Positions 1 to 9,255 of a stretch of 64,000 nt of DNA are shown one piece after another. Position numbers and translations under genes: made by a program. The stretch spans positions 1-64,000 of the forward strand of contig CATLOR010000002.1 in assembly GCA_950054255.1 (NCBI GenBank). The letters run 5' to 3'. The stretch is from an uncultured Rickettsiales bacterium. Lineage in GTDB: Bacteria; Pseudomonadota; Alphaproteobacteria; Micavibrionales; GCA-2720935. The notes beneath the pieces were generated by a model. It ran no database searches. It worked only from the letters and a program-made list of their open reading frames with translations, and had not been told where the DNA came from. Position 1 is the stretch's first letter. Each line of letters opens with the position of its first letter.

Positions 1-2049
1 AATAAGACCCAACGTCGTCAATATCTTTGTAATGGTGGTTGGACAGCATGGGGTGACCATGAAACAGCAGACTGTGACCCAGGTGAGAACATGGTCTGTC
101 GTTATGAGAAAGGGGTAAACCACGCGTTTAGATTCTTTAATTTTGATCAAAGCTGTACCTATGAAGAAAATTGGGGCATTGAGATGATTTGGGATTCTAC
201 GCAAGAATATTCAAGAACAATGCCTGGGAATTTAGAGTCAGGGGATAGAGGTGACTTTGAGTTTGGTGAGCTTATGGAGACACAAAGACCGAATGGTTGT
301 GATTCCTATTTATTTTATGAGATCTGTCATCCACAAATCTGTGAACCGAATACATTAGACCAAGAACAAGCCTCTTGTGATAGCGGTTACTATGGCAACA
401 AGACCCGTACAAGAACCTGTAATGGAGATGGTACAGAATATGGTGACTGGTCAGCGTGGGATACATCAAGCTGTCAGGCGATTATCTGTTCACCAGGTGC
501 AACAGATTCACAATCACAATCATGTCCATCAGGCTATTCAGGTCAAGAAACCCGTACAAGAACCTGTAACGCAACAGGCACAGGCTACGGCGCATGGTCT
601 GCTTGGGATAACTCAAGCTGTGTGGCAGAAAATCAGTCGACACTTTGTACAAGCTATACATTTACATATCCAGAAAACTATGGGAACTACTATGATGGCT
701 CACTTGGTGCTGGTTATATGAGTAATAGAGGCAAAGGAAGTATTTCTCCTGCAAGTGATTTTAGAGGGTATTCAATTTCTGCTGTTAAAGATACAGAGCA
801 TACCACTTCCGATTACCAAGCTACAGGATATGGGAACTATATTACAATTCAAATAGAAGGTGATGTTCGTAGTCAAATTGATAGTATAAAGTACTCTAGT
901 GGCTTAGGAGGAGGATTCTCTCATATGCATAACAGGGACCTATCTGGGAATGTTATGTATGGTGGCGGTAAAACATATTATTATACACAGAATACAAGTT
1001 ATACTACGCCAGGTTTTGATGGCTCAGGTTCTGGCGTCATAGAAATATGTGGTTTCCCTGTCTGTACCCCAAATGCGGTTGAATCTGAAACATCTGCTTG
1101 TGGAAGTGGTTATTCTGGTGATCAAACGCGCACAAGAACCTGTAATGGTGATGGCTCTGCATGGGGTGCGTGGTCTAGTTGGGATGAGTCAACTTGTACG
1201 ATTAATGTTGGAGCATCAGTGAATAACTCAACCCCTAATGTTGGTCAAAATTTCACATTATCTTGGAATGCGCCAGCTGCAGAAGTGTGTGTGATCGCTC
1301 CGGGTATTGATAGTGGAGCTGCGCCATCAGGAAGCACCACATTGAATGAAAGCAGTTCTGGGTCTAAGACATATACAGTAACATGTCATCCACATCATAC
1401 GTCAACTGTACAATCTGGAACAGCGTCAGTAACGGTTAATATCGAAGAACAACCTTCGGTGTCAGAAATATGTGAATCATATACAATGACCGTTGGTGCG
1501 GAATCTTGGGAAAATGACGCAATGAGAGGGTATGTCAATGGATGGGGTATAGGCTCTTTATCACCTAATACTTTCCTAGGTCATTCAATTACAGGGCTCG
1601 CTGAAGTACTTGATTATTATAATGGAGGTAATGGTCCTAACGAATGGCCAATGCCAAGATCTGTATTCGACGTCCCTGGTTTTGATTTTACTCAAATTAA
1701 TGTGACACGCCTAATATTTAACTCAAATAGCTACGAAGCTCACCCTGGTTCTGCTAACGATGCCATAGAGTTTTATAATGCTGATGATAGCCCATTTATT
1801 TTTCTGAATGTGGGTGAGACACATAATGCACAAATATGTTATGAACAGGTATGCGAACCAAACTCAACAGAAAGACAATACAGACAAAAAGATTGTCCTC
1901 AAGGTTTCTTTGGAACAGAAAACCGTACGAGAACTTGTAATGCTGAAGGAACAGGATATGGTGAGTGGTCAGCATGGGGCGGCGGTGTTTGTGAACGCCA
2001 ATGTCCATGGCAAGATCCTGATACTCGGATATGGTATAATTGTGAATAG
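1..2049 (+). CDS. Secreted thrombospondin-type-1-like repeat protein, 5' end outside window
   Basis: The frame is open from base 1, and the residues before the first in-frame ATG (position 91) already form the tail of a repeat (CNGGWTAWGDH), so the gene starts upstream. At least four cysteine-rich repeats of about 47 residues are visible, each with the pattern C-x-P ... SGYSG-x-x-TRTRTC-N-x-x-G ... W-S-A-W-D. They resemble thrombospondin type-1 repeats, which usually mediate adhesion outside the cell. Between them lie two copies of a module of about 105 residues starting C-x-SYT-x-T and containing GxGSxSP..F.G.SI, and one Ig-like stretch around residues 370-450 counted from position 91. The Ig-like stretch and the TSP repeats recur in the lipoprotein at 5288-8152. 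An extracellular or surface role is inferred; ligand unknown. Confidence 0.8.
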   Translation, partial: NKTQRRQYLCNGGWTAWGDHETADCDPGENMVCRYEKGVNHAFRFFNFDQSCTYEENWGIEMIWDSTQEYSRTMPGNLESGDRGDFEFGELMETQRPNGCDSYLFYEICHPQICEPNTLDQEQASCDSGYYGNKTRTRTCNGDGTEYGDWSAWDTSSCQAIICSPGATDSQSQSCPSGYSGQETRTRTCNATGTGYGAWSAWDNSSCVAENQSTLCTSYTFTYPENYGNYYDGSLGAGYMSNRGKGSISPASDFRGYSISAVKDTEHTTSDYQATGYGNYITIQIEGDVRSQIDSIKYSSGLGGGFSHMHNRDLSGNVMYGGGKTYYYTQNTSYTTPGFDGSGSGVIEICGFPVCTPNAVESETSACGSGYSGDQTRTRTCNGDGSAWGAWSSWDESTCTINVGASVNNSTPNVGQNFTLSWNAPAAEVCVIAPGIDSGAAPSGSTTLNESSSGSKTYTVTCHPHHTSTVQSGTASVTVNIEEQPSVSEICESYTMTVGAESWENDAMRGYVNGWGIGSLSPNTFLGHSITGLAEVLDYYNGGNGPNEWPMPRSVFDVPGFDFTQINVTRLIFNSNSYEAHPGSANDAIEFYNADDSPFIFLNVGETHNAQICYEQVCEPNSTERQYRQKDCPQGFFGTENRTRTCNAEGTGYGEWSAWGGGVCERQCPWQDPDTRIWYNCE

Positions 2050-2074
2050 AGCGTGATTGATGTCATAGTTTATA

Positions 2075-2106
2075 AAAGGCCAGAGAATTTCTCTGGCCTT
2101 TTTTTC
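2075..2106 (+). terminator. Rho-independent terminator
   Basis: A 12-bp stem (AAAGGCCAGAGA / TCTCTGGCCTTT) with a 3-nt loop is followed by a run of T. It lies 25 bp after the stop codon of the TSP1-like protein and separates it from the phosphorelay genes. Confidence 0.85.
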
Positions 2107-2167
2107 TTTTGTCTTAAATTAAACTATATTATACTGCGCATAGCTCAATTGAACTGGGGGGATATAT

Positions 2168-2542
2168 ATGAGTGACACACTAGATTACGCAACATTTAAT
2201 GATTTGCGCGATAGAATGAGCGCCAAATTTGACATTATTGTTGAAACATATATCAAAGATTCTGAAAAATATTTAGGCAATATCTCTAATAACTTGTCTG
2301 AAAGCCCTATGAATTTAGATGCGATCATAGAAGATGCGCATAGTTTAAAGTCAACAAGCGCTCTTTTGGGGCTTTTAAAAGCATCAGAAGTTGCTAAGGC
2401 TTTGGAATATAAAGGGAAAGAATTACGCGAAAATCAAGACTTTCTTAACACGGATCTGTTAGAATCATTAAAGGATACTCTTGAAATAGAGATAAAAGAG
2501 GCGTGCGAGGTTTTAGCGTGTGAATTGCAAAAAACTGCGTGA
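2168..2542 (+). CDS. Histidine phosphotransfer (HPt) protein
   Basis: A 124-residue all-helical protein with the HPt signature AHSLKSTSALLGL; the likely phospho-accepting histidine is H58. HPt proteins shuttle phosphate between receiver domains of hybrid kinases and response regulators. It opens a small cluster with a CheY-like regulator and a hybrid kinase, so it is probably their phosphorelay intermediate. GGGGG lies 7 bp before the ATG. The partner assignment is inferred from position only. Confidence 0.8.
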   Translation: MSDTLDYATFNDLRDRMSAKFDIIVETYIKDSEKYLGNISNNLSESPMNLDAIIEDAHSLKSTSALLGLLKASEVAKALEYKGKELRENQDFLNTDLLESLKDTLEIEIKEACEVLACELQKTA

Positions 2543-2641
2543 CGCGCTTTTTTTTATTGAACCAAATAAAAGGATAGATGTTTATATATCATCGTATGCT
2601 GCATTTGGGTTAGTTTTTTTAGAGAAGGATACCAAGTAGTT

Positions 2642-3073
2642 ATGACGCACACAGTTGAAATATTACTTGTCGAAGATGATGAAGGGGATGCTCTTTTAAC
2701 GAGTGAAGCCCTTGCTGAATCATCATTTGATAATCATTTGAATGTGGTTTGTGATGGAGTGGAAGCGCTCGCATTTTTACAGCGTGAAGGTGAATATTTA
2801 AACGCACCAAGACCAGATATTATTTTACTCGATTTAAATATGCCTCGTATGAATGGGCATGAAGTATTAAAATGGCTGAAAGAGAGTGATGATTTTAGGT
2901 CGATCCCTGTTGTGATATTTACAACGTCAGACTCTGTTAAAGATATTCGTTCAACCTATGATAATCACGCTAATTGTTTTATTACAAAACCGCTGTGTTT
3001 GGACATGTTTGCTCATGTGTTAAAGCACATACAAGATTTCTGGATGGGAGCGGCAAAGTTGCCACCAGCATGA
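2642..3073 (+). CDS. CheY-like response regulator (Rcp1-type)
   Basis: A stand-alone receiver domain of 143 residues. Acidic pocket VEDDEGD near residue 10, phospho-acceptor D64 in LLDLNMPRMNG, conserved Thr in IFTTSDS and Lys in ITKPL are all present. The long loop after the first helix and the LNMPRMNG form match the Rcp1 family, known as partners of phytochrome-type kinases. There is no output domain, so it must act by protein contact. The hybrid kinase starts within 20 bp of its stop. Confidence 0.85.
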   Translation: MTHTVEILLVEDDEGDALLTSEALAESSFDNHLNVVCDGVEALAFLQREGEYLNAPRPDIILLDLNMPRMNGHEVLKWLKESDDFRSIPVVIFTTSDSVKDIRSTYDNHANCFITKPLCLDMFAHVLKHIQDFWMGAAKLPPA

Positions 3074-3091
3074 TCCGTGGAAGAAGATGAT

Positions 3092-5101
3092 ATGTACGAA
3101 AATCCATTAAATAGATCTCAAGTTATTAAAGTCTTATTACTTGAAGACGATGCGGGTGATGCTTTTATCCTGCAAGAAGATTTACAAGAGGATTCTCGTA
3201 ATAAATATGTGGTTACTCATGTCGTAACTATGGCTGAGCTTAAGGCAAAGCTTGAGGAAGATATTTATGACATTATTTTATCAGATTTAAGTGTTCCAGA
3301 TTCTCATGGGGCAGAAACATTTCGTAATTTATTATCAGATACAGAATTGCCCATTATCGTTCTAACAGGAGATGAGAATGATGAGCTGGCCGTACAGGCT
3401 TTGTTAGAAGGTGTTCAAGATTATATCGTTAAAAATAACTTGAAAAAACACGACGTGCCAAGTGCTATTAATTATGCGATCCAACGGCATAAAGTAAGCC
3501 AATCAATTATACAGGCGAACCGATTGAAATCAGAATTTCTTGCGAATATGAGCCATGAAATCAGAACGCCTTTAAATGGGATTATTGGTGTTGCTGATTT
3601 GTTAAAAACAACAGAGCTATCCGATATTCAAAGTAAATATTTAGAAATTATTGTGGGAGCAGGGGATACGCTTTTATCTTTGATCAATAATATTTTAGAT
3701 ATTTCAAAAATTGAAGCCGGTGAGCTAACAATTAATCCAGAGCCCGTTGCACTTAAGCCGTTTATTAGACGTATCATGCAATCTATTTCGGCTCAAGCCC
3801 GAGATAAAGATGTGGAATTTTTTATCAAATATGAAGAAGACGTTCCTGAACAAATTATGATTGATCCTGTGCGTTTACAACAAGTCTTGATGAATTTATT
3901 AGGGAATGCTACCAAATTTGTTTCAGAAGGCTTTGTTAAAATCCATATTAAAAATGTGGTGCGTAAATTAAACACAAAAAATCAAAAATCTAAATTATTT
4001 ATCATTATTGAAGATAGTGGCATTGGGATATCGCCTGAAAAACAAGAAATTATTTTTGATAAATTTTCTCAAGCAGATGCCTCTACAACAAAGGAATATG
4101 GTGGGACTGGTTTAGGGCTTGCGATTTCGAAAAATCTTGTTGAAATGATGGGCGGAACTATTTCTGTTGCAAGTGAACTAAATGTTGGAACGAAATTCAG
4201 CTTTGATGTTGAATGTGACTTCTTAGAAGAATTAGAACATGACTGGGTTAGTAAATTATCGAAATCTTCTTCTGATACAAGACTTTTGATTGTTGGGCAT
4301 TCAGATACATATTGTAGTTTTGTTTCTTCCGCGCTCGATGAATATAAAATTTCTTATAAAATCTGTAAATCACAACAAGCCTGTTTAGACGCTTTGGATG
4401 AAGCTGGAAAACAGGGGATATATTATGATCAAATTATTTTGGATTATAATATGCCTGATCTAGAGGTTGAGAAATTTATTAGAATGATCAAAGATCAAGA
4501 AGTTTCTAAAGAGATAAAAGTAGCCCTTGTTTTCGCATTAGAAAAACTAACACCAAAAGATAAAGATATTCATGAATCTGTTTGTGATAAGACATTGGTC
4601 AAGCCTCTTGATAATCATTCCCTTTTAGAAGCAGTTTGTGGCTTGTTGGGTGAAAAACTGAATGAGCATGATGATGACGATATTGAGTATCAAAGAGATG
4701 CACATGCAAAAGAGAATTTAAATCTGTCCATTTTATTGGTTGAAAATGAAACAATTAACCAGATTGTTGCTACTGATATGCTTGAAAAAATAGGCTGTGA
4801 TGTTGATATAGCTGAGAATGGAAAAGAAGCATTAGAAAAGCTTTACAATGATTGTGAAAAAACATATGATGCCATCTTAATGGATTGCATGATGCCCATT
4901 ATGGATGGCTTTGAAGCAACGAGAGAAATTCGTGCAAAAGAAGCTGACGGAAAGAATTCTCAAAAAATCATCGCACTGACCGCAAGTGCTTTAGCAGAAG
5001 AAAGAGATAAATGCTTGAAAGCAGGCATGGATGATTTCTTACCAAAACCTGTTACGACAGAAGATCTTTATAATATCCTTCAAAAACATTCTCAAAAATA
5101 A
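3092..5101 (+). CDS. Hybrid sensor histidine kinase, REC-HisKA-HATPase-REC-REC
   Basis: About 669 residues and no membrane segment. Order: N-terminal receiver (residues ~10-130, acceptor in [11 protein letters not shown]), HisKA dimerisation box ([12 protein letters not shown], His near 155), HATPase_c with N box (NLLGNATKF), DSGIG and GGTGLGLAI, a receiver at ~390-510 that keeps LDYNMPD, and a C-terminal receiver with [12 protein letters not shown] receiver in front of the kinase suggests phosphorylation-controlled input rather than direct ligand sensing. I chose ATG 3092 because GGAAGAAG precedes it; an in-frame GTG at 3077 is the alternative. It completes a phosphorelay with the two upstream genes. 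Confidence 0.85.
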   Translation: MYENPLNRSQVIKVLLLEDDAGDAFILQEDLQEDSRNKYVVTHVVTMAELKAKLEEDIYDIILSDLSVPDSHGAETFRNLLSDTELPIIVLTGDENDELAVQALLEGVQDYIVKNNLKKHDVPSAINYAIQRHKVSQSIIQANRLKSEFLANMSHEIRTPLNGIIGVADLLKTTELSDIQSKYLEIIVGAGDTLLSLINNILDISKIEAGELTINPEPVALKPFIRRIMQSISAQARDKDVEFFIKYEEDVPEQIMIDPVRLQQVLMNLLGNATKFVSEGFVKIHIKNVVRKLNTKNQKSKLFIIIEDSGIGISPEKQEIIFDKFSQADASTTKEYGGTGLGLAISKNLVEMMGGTISVASELNVGTKFSFDVECDFLEELEHDWVSKLSKSSSDTRLLIVGHSDTYCSFVSSALDEYKISYKICKSQQACLDALDEAGKQGIYYDQIILDYNMPDLEVEKFIRMIKDQEVSKEIKVALVFALEKLTPKDKDIHESVCDKTLVKPLDNHSLLEAVCGLLGEKLNEHDDDDIEYQRDAHAKENLNLSILLVENETINQIVATDMLEKIGCDVDIAENGKEALEKLYNDCEKTYDAILMDCMMPIMDGFEATREIRAKEADGKNSQKIIALTASALAEERDKCLKAGMDDFLPKPVTTEDLYNILQKHSQK

Positions 5102-5287
5102 AAAAAGCATAAAATATGGCGAAATTAAGGTTTCTTTAACATATTTATGTGGATTTTAATCTTTTTTTAATATATACTCCTCTCATTAAGATATGAATAA
5201 ATGGGCGTTTTTGTGCTTAAGGCACTGTAATCGTTCACTTTTAGGCACCGTTATGTATATACGGTTTGCCGTGCATAGAAAGGAAGT

Positions 5288-8152
5288 ATGATGAAAATAT
5301 TATCAACAAAAACGATTTTAGTAGTGTTTTTGAGCTTATTTTTGGCATCGTGTTTTGAAAATCCGACAAAAGTGTCTGGAAAACAGAGTGTTCAAAATGT
5401 GATGGAACAACGGCAATCGGTTGCTTCTACATATGCACGTAGTATGCAGTTACATGCTTCGGCGGTAATTGATGTCCTTATGGATCAAGCCCAACAACAA
5501 AGTGGACATGTTTCTGATTTATCAGAAAGTGGATCTATTCAAGGTCTTTCTTTTGGGGGTGTTATTGATAATCAAGCATTTGCAGCTTTAGATGCAAGTG
5601 GTGAAGGTGCACTTAATACAGGTCGCCAGAGAGATCTTATGCAGTCAGGTTATTGTGATGGCGTATTATATACATGGATTGCTGGTGAATTTGATGAAGA
5701 AGGTAATATTCAAAAAGCGCGTATTAAAGGTTTAGGTGAGTCTGGTCTAGGGGCGATTGCTTATAATTTAGAAAAATTTGTCGGAAATGCTAGCTATGGT
5801 GTCTACAGACAAAATGCACTTACAACACCAGCTGGTGCAAATGTTGCTATTAATTGTGCTGAGATGGCTGGATTAATTCCCGAAGGATCACCTGTTTTGT
5901 TCCAAGAAATGGCAAGTGAATTTGAATTATCACGCAGTGGAAGTTTCTATGAATTCGAAAATAGAGTGTGTATTGACCCTACAGAAGAAGGTTTTGATCG
6001 TTACAGACGCCTCGTTTATGTAGATTATGATACAAATGGTATTGAAACAGGTCGTGATACAGATGATTGGGAGCTTTTCTTACAAAGCTGTCACAGCACA
6101 GAAGCGTCAGAGCGTATTTCAGTCGATCTTGGTGCGTCTTCGGTAGACCAAGTTGATTTCTCAGCTCTCGTATTAAATGATGCGACAATTAAACCGGTTG
6201 TTTGTTTCCAAGCAGCAACAACCCAAAAGAATGAAGATGGTATTAATCAATATGTTGAAAATGGTGTCACATTTAACAATTGTCAAAGTGCGGCTCAGTT
6301 TGAAGCACAAATAGCTGCCAAAGTGCAAATTAGCTGTGGAAGTGATCCAATTCGTACAGAGATGGATACACGTGCTTGTACCGGTGCTGGCTGGGATGGA
6401 ACTGTTACATATCAGCGTGAAGTCTATATGTGTACACGTACAGATAATGGGCATAGTGAACAATATGAGAAGCGTGGTGCTTGGGAACGTAGCGCTGTGA
6501 ATTGTTATAAAGAAGAAGTTACGACTGCAAGCTGTCCCTTCGGTTCTGGTCTTGTAAATTATAGCCGTACAAACCGCATTACAAATGAAGCGACGTTAGA
6601 ACCAACAAATCCATCATGGGAGTATATTAATGACTCATGCGATACGGATGAAGTTTTCTGTGTGGCTGAATATGCAGGTAATAGAGAAGCTTTCTCAACT
6701 GTTGCAAATGGTGCCTTTACACCTCCATCTCCTGAATTAACGTCTGTTGGTGACTATTGTGGTACTGGTGTTATCTGTGAGGTTGAAAGAGAAGCTGAAT
6801 GTGATGGTGGTACAAAAACAGAGCGTAGCAGATACACATGTGGTTCTGGATGGAGTGATTGGGAAGACTATGAGACATCTTCATGTGCGCCAGAGCAGAT
6901 TTGTACACCGGATGGTATTGAAACAGAAACAACTCAATGTGAAGCTGGATTTGTTGGTACACAAACACGTACAAGAACATGTTCTTCTGATGGATCAGAA
7001 TACAGTGATTGGTCTTATTGGGATACATCAGGATGTACACAACAGATTTGTACGCCAAATGACCCAGATGTTGAAACAACATCATGTCCAACAGGATATA
7101 GTGGCACACAATCTAGAGTTAGATATTGTGAGGCAGACGGTACAGGTTACGGTGCATGGTCAGCATGGGATACTTCAAGCTGTGTAGGTGATATTTGTAC
7201 AGCAGGTGAGGTTGAATCACAATCAGCGTCATGTCCAGCAGGCTATAATGGTACGCAAACACGTAATAGAACATGTAATGCCGATGGTTCAGGTTACGGC
7301 GCATGGTCAGCGTGGGATACGTCAAGCTGTGTGGCACAAGTTTGTACTGCAGGTGACGTTGACAGTGAAACAGCGTCATGTCCAGCAGGCTATAATGGTA
7401 CACAAACACGTAATAGAACATGTAATGCCGATGGTTCAGGTTACGGCGCATGGTCAGCGTGGGATACATCTAGCTGTGTGGCACAAGTTTGTACAGCAGG
7501 CGACGTTGACAGTGAAACAGCCTCATGCCCAGCAGGGTATAATGGTACGCAAACACGTAATAGAACATGTAATGCTGATGGTTCAGGTTACGGCGCATGG
7601 TCAGCGTGGGATACATCTAGCTGTGTGGCACAAGTTTGTACAGCAGGAACGGTGCAATCACAGTCATATTCATGTGGTTCTGGTTATACAGGAGATCAAA
7701 CACGTAGCAGAACATGTAATGCTTCTGGTACAGGTTATGGATCTTGGTCTACATGGAATAGAGCAAGCTGTAACTTGGTTGTGAATGTGTATGTAACGGA
7801 TACGTCTGTTGATACGGGTGACGCATATACAGTTACATGGGATGCGCCAGCGGCCGATGAGTGCCATATTTCGCCAAATTACAATGCCACATTGCCTTCT
7901 TCAGGTTCTACGACTTATACACAGCCGAATGCGGGTTCATATACGCATAGAGTGGAGTGTTCGGCTCAAGTTGATGGTGTTAATCATGAAGGATCAGATT
8001 CAGTTACTGTGATTGTTTCTGAAAACGATAATGACAATAACAATAATAACAACAATAATAATAACTCGAATACAAATGTTGATGAGTGTGAGGACGGTTA
8101 TTATGAACACCAATTACCAGGCGGTGGTGTTATTATTTATGAATGTGATTAA
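5288..8152 (+). CDS. TSP1-like repeat lipoprotein with Asn-rich tail
   Basis: 954 residues. The N-terminus is a lipoprotein signal peptide with lipobox LASC, so it is predicted to be lipidated at that cysteine and held on the outer membrane. Residues ~25-400 form a unique region, followed by at least seven TSP1-like repeats (TRTRTC/TRNRTC ... GYGAWSAWDTSSC). Three consecutive repeats of 49 residues are almost identical. An Ig-like domain similar to that in the gene at 1-2049 follows, then a run of ten asparagines and a short C-terminal cap. AGGAAG precedes the ATG. Likely an adhesin or surface-binding protein; function inferred from the repeats. Confidence 0.8.
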   Translation: MMKILSTKTILVVFLSLFLASCFENPTKVSGKQSVQNVMEQRQSVASTYARSMQLHASAVIDVLMDQAQQQSGHVSDLSESGSIQGLSFGGVIDNQAFAALDASGEGALNTGRQRDLMQSGYCDGVLYTWIAGEFDEEGNIQKARIKGLGESGLGAIAYNLEKFVGNASYGVYRQNALTTPAGANVAINCAEMAGLIPEGSPVLFQEMASEFELSRSGSFYEFENRVCIDPTEEGFDRYRRLVYVDYDTNGIETGRDTDDWELFLQSCHSTEASERISVDLGASSVDQVDFSALVLNDATIKPVVCFQAATTQKNEDGINQYVENGVTFNNCQSAAQFEAQIAAKVQISCGSDPIRTEMDTRACTGAGWDGTVTYQREVYMCTRTDNGHSEQYEKRGAWERSAVNCYKEEVTTASCPFGSGLVNYSRTNRITNEATLEPTNPSWEYINDSCDTDEVFCVAEYAGNREAFSTVANGAFTPPSPELTSVGDYCGTGVICEVEREAECDGGTKTERSRYTCGSGWSDWEDYETSSCAPEQICTPDGIETETTQCEAGFVGTQTRTRTCSSDGSEYSDWSYWDTSGCTQQICTPNDPDVETTSCPTGYSGTQSRVRYCEADGTGYGAWSAWDTSSCVGDICTAGEVESQSASCPAGYNGTQTRNRTCNADGSGYGAWSAWDTSSCVAQVCTAGDVDSETASCPAGYNGTQTRNRTCNADGSGYGAWSAWDTSSCVAQVCTAGDVDSETASCPAGYNGTQTRNRTCNADGSGYGAWSAWDTSSCVAQVCTAGTVQSQSYSCGSGYTGDQTRSRTCNASGTGYGSWSTWNRASCNLVVNVYVTDTSVDTGDAYTVTWDAPAADECHISPNYNATLPSSGSTTYTQPNAGSYTHRVECSAQVDGVNHEGSDSVTVIVSENDNDNNNNNNNNNNSNTNVDECEDGYYEHQLPGGGVIIYECD
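7193..7633 (+). repeat. Three tandem 147-bp coding repeats
   Basis: Three successive 147-bp units encode the 49-residue TSP1-like repeat. Units starting near 7340 and 7487 differ at only a few bases; the first is slightly more divergent in its opening codons. The period is set by GTTTGTAC(T/A)GCAGG recurring at 7340 and 7487. Such repeats can change number by recombination or slippage without breaking the frame. Confidence 0.8.
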
Positions 8153-8170
8153 TGCATTACGATAAAATTT

Positions 8171-8206
8171 AAAAAAAGGGGTCGGTTTTTGCCGGCCTTT
8201 TTTTAT
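8171..8206. terminator. Bidirectional terminator between convergent genes
   Basis: An A-run, a GC stem (GGTCGG / CCGGCC, one G-U pair) and a T-run lie between the lipoprotein stop (8152) and the convergent FNR-type regulator stop (8216). The symmetry would serve both strands. Confidence 0.75.
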
Positions 8207-8215
8207 GAATAGCTT

Positions 8216-8935
8216 TTAACACGGAAATTTTGTTGAGCAAGATGTGCAAGAATAAGAAATTAAATCTTGGACATCATCAATTTCGATGCGGGCACCTTTT
8301 ACTGTGATTCCAACTTCATTTTTTAATTTTTTCAAAGCACGTGAAAATGTTTCAGGTTTCATGCCTAGTTTAGAGGCTATAAGCGTTTTATCATAGGGGA
8401 GTGTGATAATTGTTTTATTGTTTTCTACTATCGGAGTTTGTTTGAGAAGAAAGCATCCTATGCGCTCTGGTGCTGTTTGCAAAGATCTGTGTTCAATTTC
8501 AATGTCTTGTCGTTTTCTTGCTAAGGCGACGTTTGATAAGAATCCTAAAGTGAAACTATGATTTGTTTCAATTTCATTCTTAAATAAAGACATTGGAATT
8601 GAAATAAGGATGCTTTCATCAACAGAATCAGCGCTATAGCCATACTTCATATTTTCAAAAATAGCATGATCTCCGAAAATATCGTCTGTTGATAATACAT
8701 CAATGATCGCTTGGTCACCGTTTTCTGTTTCTCTGTATAGACGTACCCAGCCAGTCAGAATAATATATAAATACTCAGCCTCTTGCCCAGAAACAAAGAG
8801 GAGTTGGCCTTTTTTTACGTGCTTGACTTGTGCTTTTTCAGATAAGTTTTTTAAAGATGTAGGGGAACAGTTCCTAAAAACGGTTGCTGCTTTTAAGTAA
8901 TTTTCGATTTTTTCTGTTGAATATGTATGGGCCAT
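8216..8935 (-). CDS. Crp/Fnr-family regulator with C-terminal Cys triad
   Basis: 239 residues: cyclic-nucleotide-binding-type beta-roll (~20-130), long dimer helix and a C-terminal winged HTH. The recognition helix reads PETFSRALKKLK and keeps the E-x2-S-R residues with which E. coli FNR reads TTGAT half-sites. The N-terminus has only one cysteine (C23), so the usual FNR cluster ligands are missing there. Instead the last ten residues are CTSCSTKFPC, a C-x2-C-x5-C triad with the same spacing as FNR C20/C23/C29. An FNR-like box lies 26 bp upstream of the start. Probable oxygen or redox regulator; metal binding by the tail is inferred. Confidence 0.85.
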   Translation of the reverse strand: MAHTYSTEKIENYLKAATVFRNCSPTSLKNLSEKAQVKHVKKGQLLFVSGQEAEYLYIILTGWVRLYRETENGDQAIIDVLSTDDIFGDHAIFENMKYGYSADSVDESILISIPMSLFKNEIETNHSFTLGFLSNVALARKRQDIEIEHRSLQTAPERIGCFLLKQTPIVENNKTIITLPYDKTLIASKLGMKPETFSRALKKLKNEVGITVKGARIEIDDVQDLISYSCTSCSTKFPC

Positions 8936-8960
8936 ATCAGGTTTTATTTAGGCTCTATAA

Positions 8961-9001
8961 TTGACATTAGTCAAGAAACTTTTTTAGTAACATGGTATAT
9001 T
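8961..9001 (+). promoter_or_regulatory. FNR-like box and extended -10 promoter, rightward
   Basis: TTGACATTAGTCAA (8961-8974) is a perfect inverted repeat of the FNR/Dnr type. TGG-TATATT (8993-9001) is an extended -10 element. A start site near 9008 puts the box centre at about -41, the class II position for FNR-activated promoters. The box also lies just upstream of the leftward regulator gene, so it may mediate autoregulation. Seen in sequence; activity inferred. Confidence 0.6.
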
Positions 9002-9007
9002 CCAGAC

Positions 9008-9127
9008 AGGTATCGAGAGTATCATGATACTCAATTTACTAATTTAGTGTGTGTTACTAAAGTATTGCCTTCCCCTAAGGCATAATCTCGGCTGATTATC
9101 TGTAAAGGTAGTCAGCCATTTTTTTAT
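9008..9127 (+). ncRNA. Candidate FNR-controlled small RNA (~120 nt)
   Basis: No ORF is present. Downstream of the predicted start come hairpins at 9017-9032 (GAGTATCATGATACTC, a full palindrome), 9043-9061 (TTTAGT/ACTAAA) and 9066-9082 (TGCCTT, loop CCCCT, AAGGCA). A 9-bp terminator stem (GGCTGATTA/TAGTCAGCC, one G-U pair) at 9091-9119 is followed by seven T. Size, terminator and class II FNR promoter recall E. coli FnrS, but no sequence kinship is claimed. The C-rich loop could pair with ribosome binding sites. Confidence 0.55.
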
Positions 9128-9219
9128 AAAAAAAAAGCGTTTCTGTTATTTGCGTTAAAAGACGACGAGGGGGTAATTAGATCGTAAGATCGTGTGTCTT
9201 ATTTCATAACAGAAACGCT
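9128..9219 (-). terminator. Long inverted repeat with T-run, leftward
   Basis: AGCGTTTCTGTTAT (9136-9149) and ATAACAGAAACGCT (9206-9219) are perfect 14-bp complements 56 bp apart. Read on the minus strand, the second arm runs straight into ten T, so this is a long hairpin terminator, or the body of a small RNA, for leftward transcription from the small ORF at 9256-9450. The loop is unusually large for a simple terminator. Confidence 0.55.
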
Positions 9220-9255
9220 CTTCACAACCACCAGATTGCAAAGTTTAGTATCCAC

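Noticed and set aside
91..2049. ATG at 91 as the start of the first gene
   Set aside because: The frame is open to base 1 and already encodes a repeat of the same protein, so the start is outside the window.
7193..7633. CRISPR-like array
   Set aside because: The 147-bp direct repeats have no unique spacers and are in-frame protein repeats.
6747..7784. Long alternative-frame ORFs inside the TSP1-like repeats (also near 377-721 and 7119-7469)
   Set aside because: They mirror the repeat codons in other frames and have low-complexity His/Gln/Val composition; shadows of the real gene.
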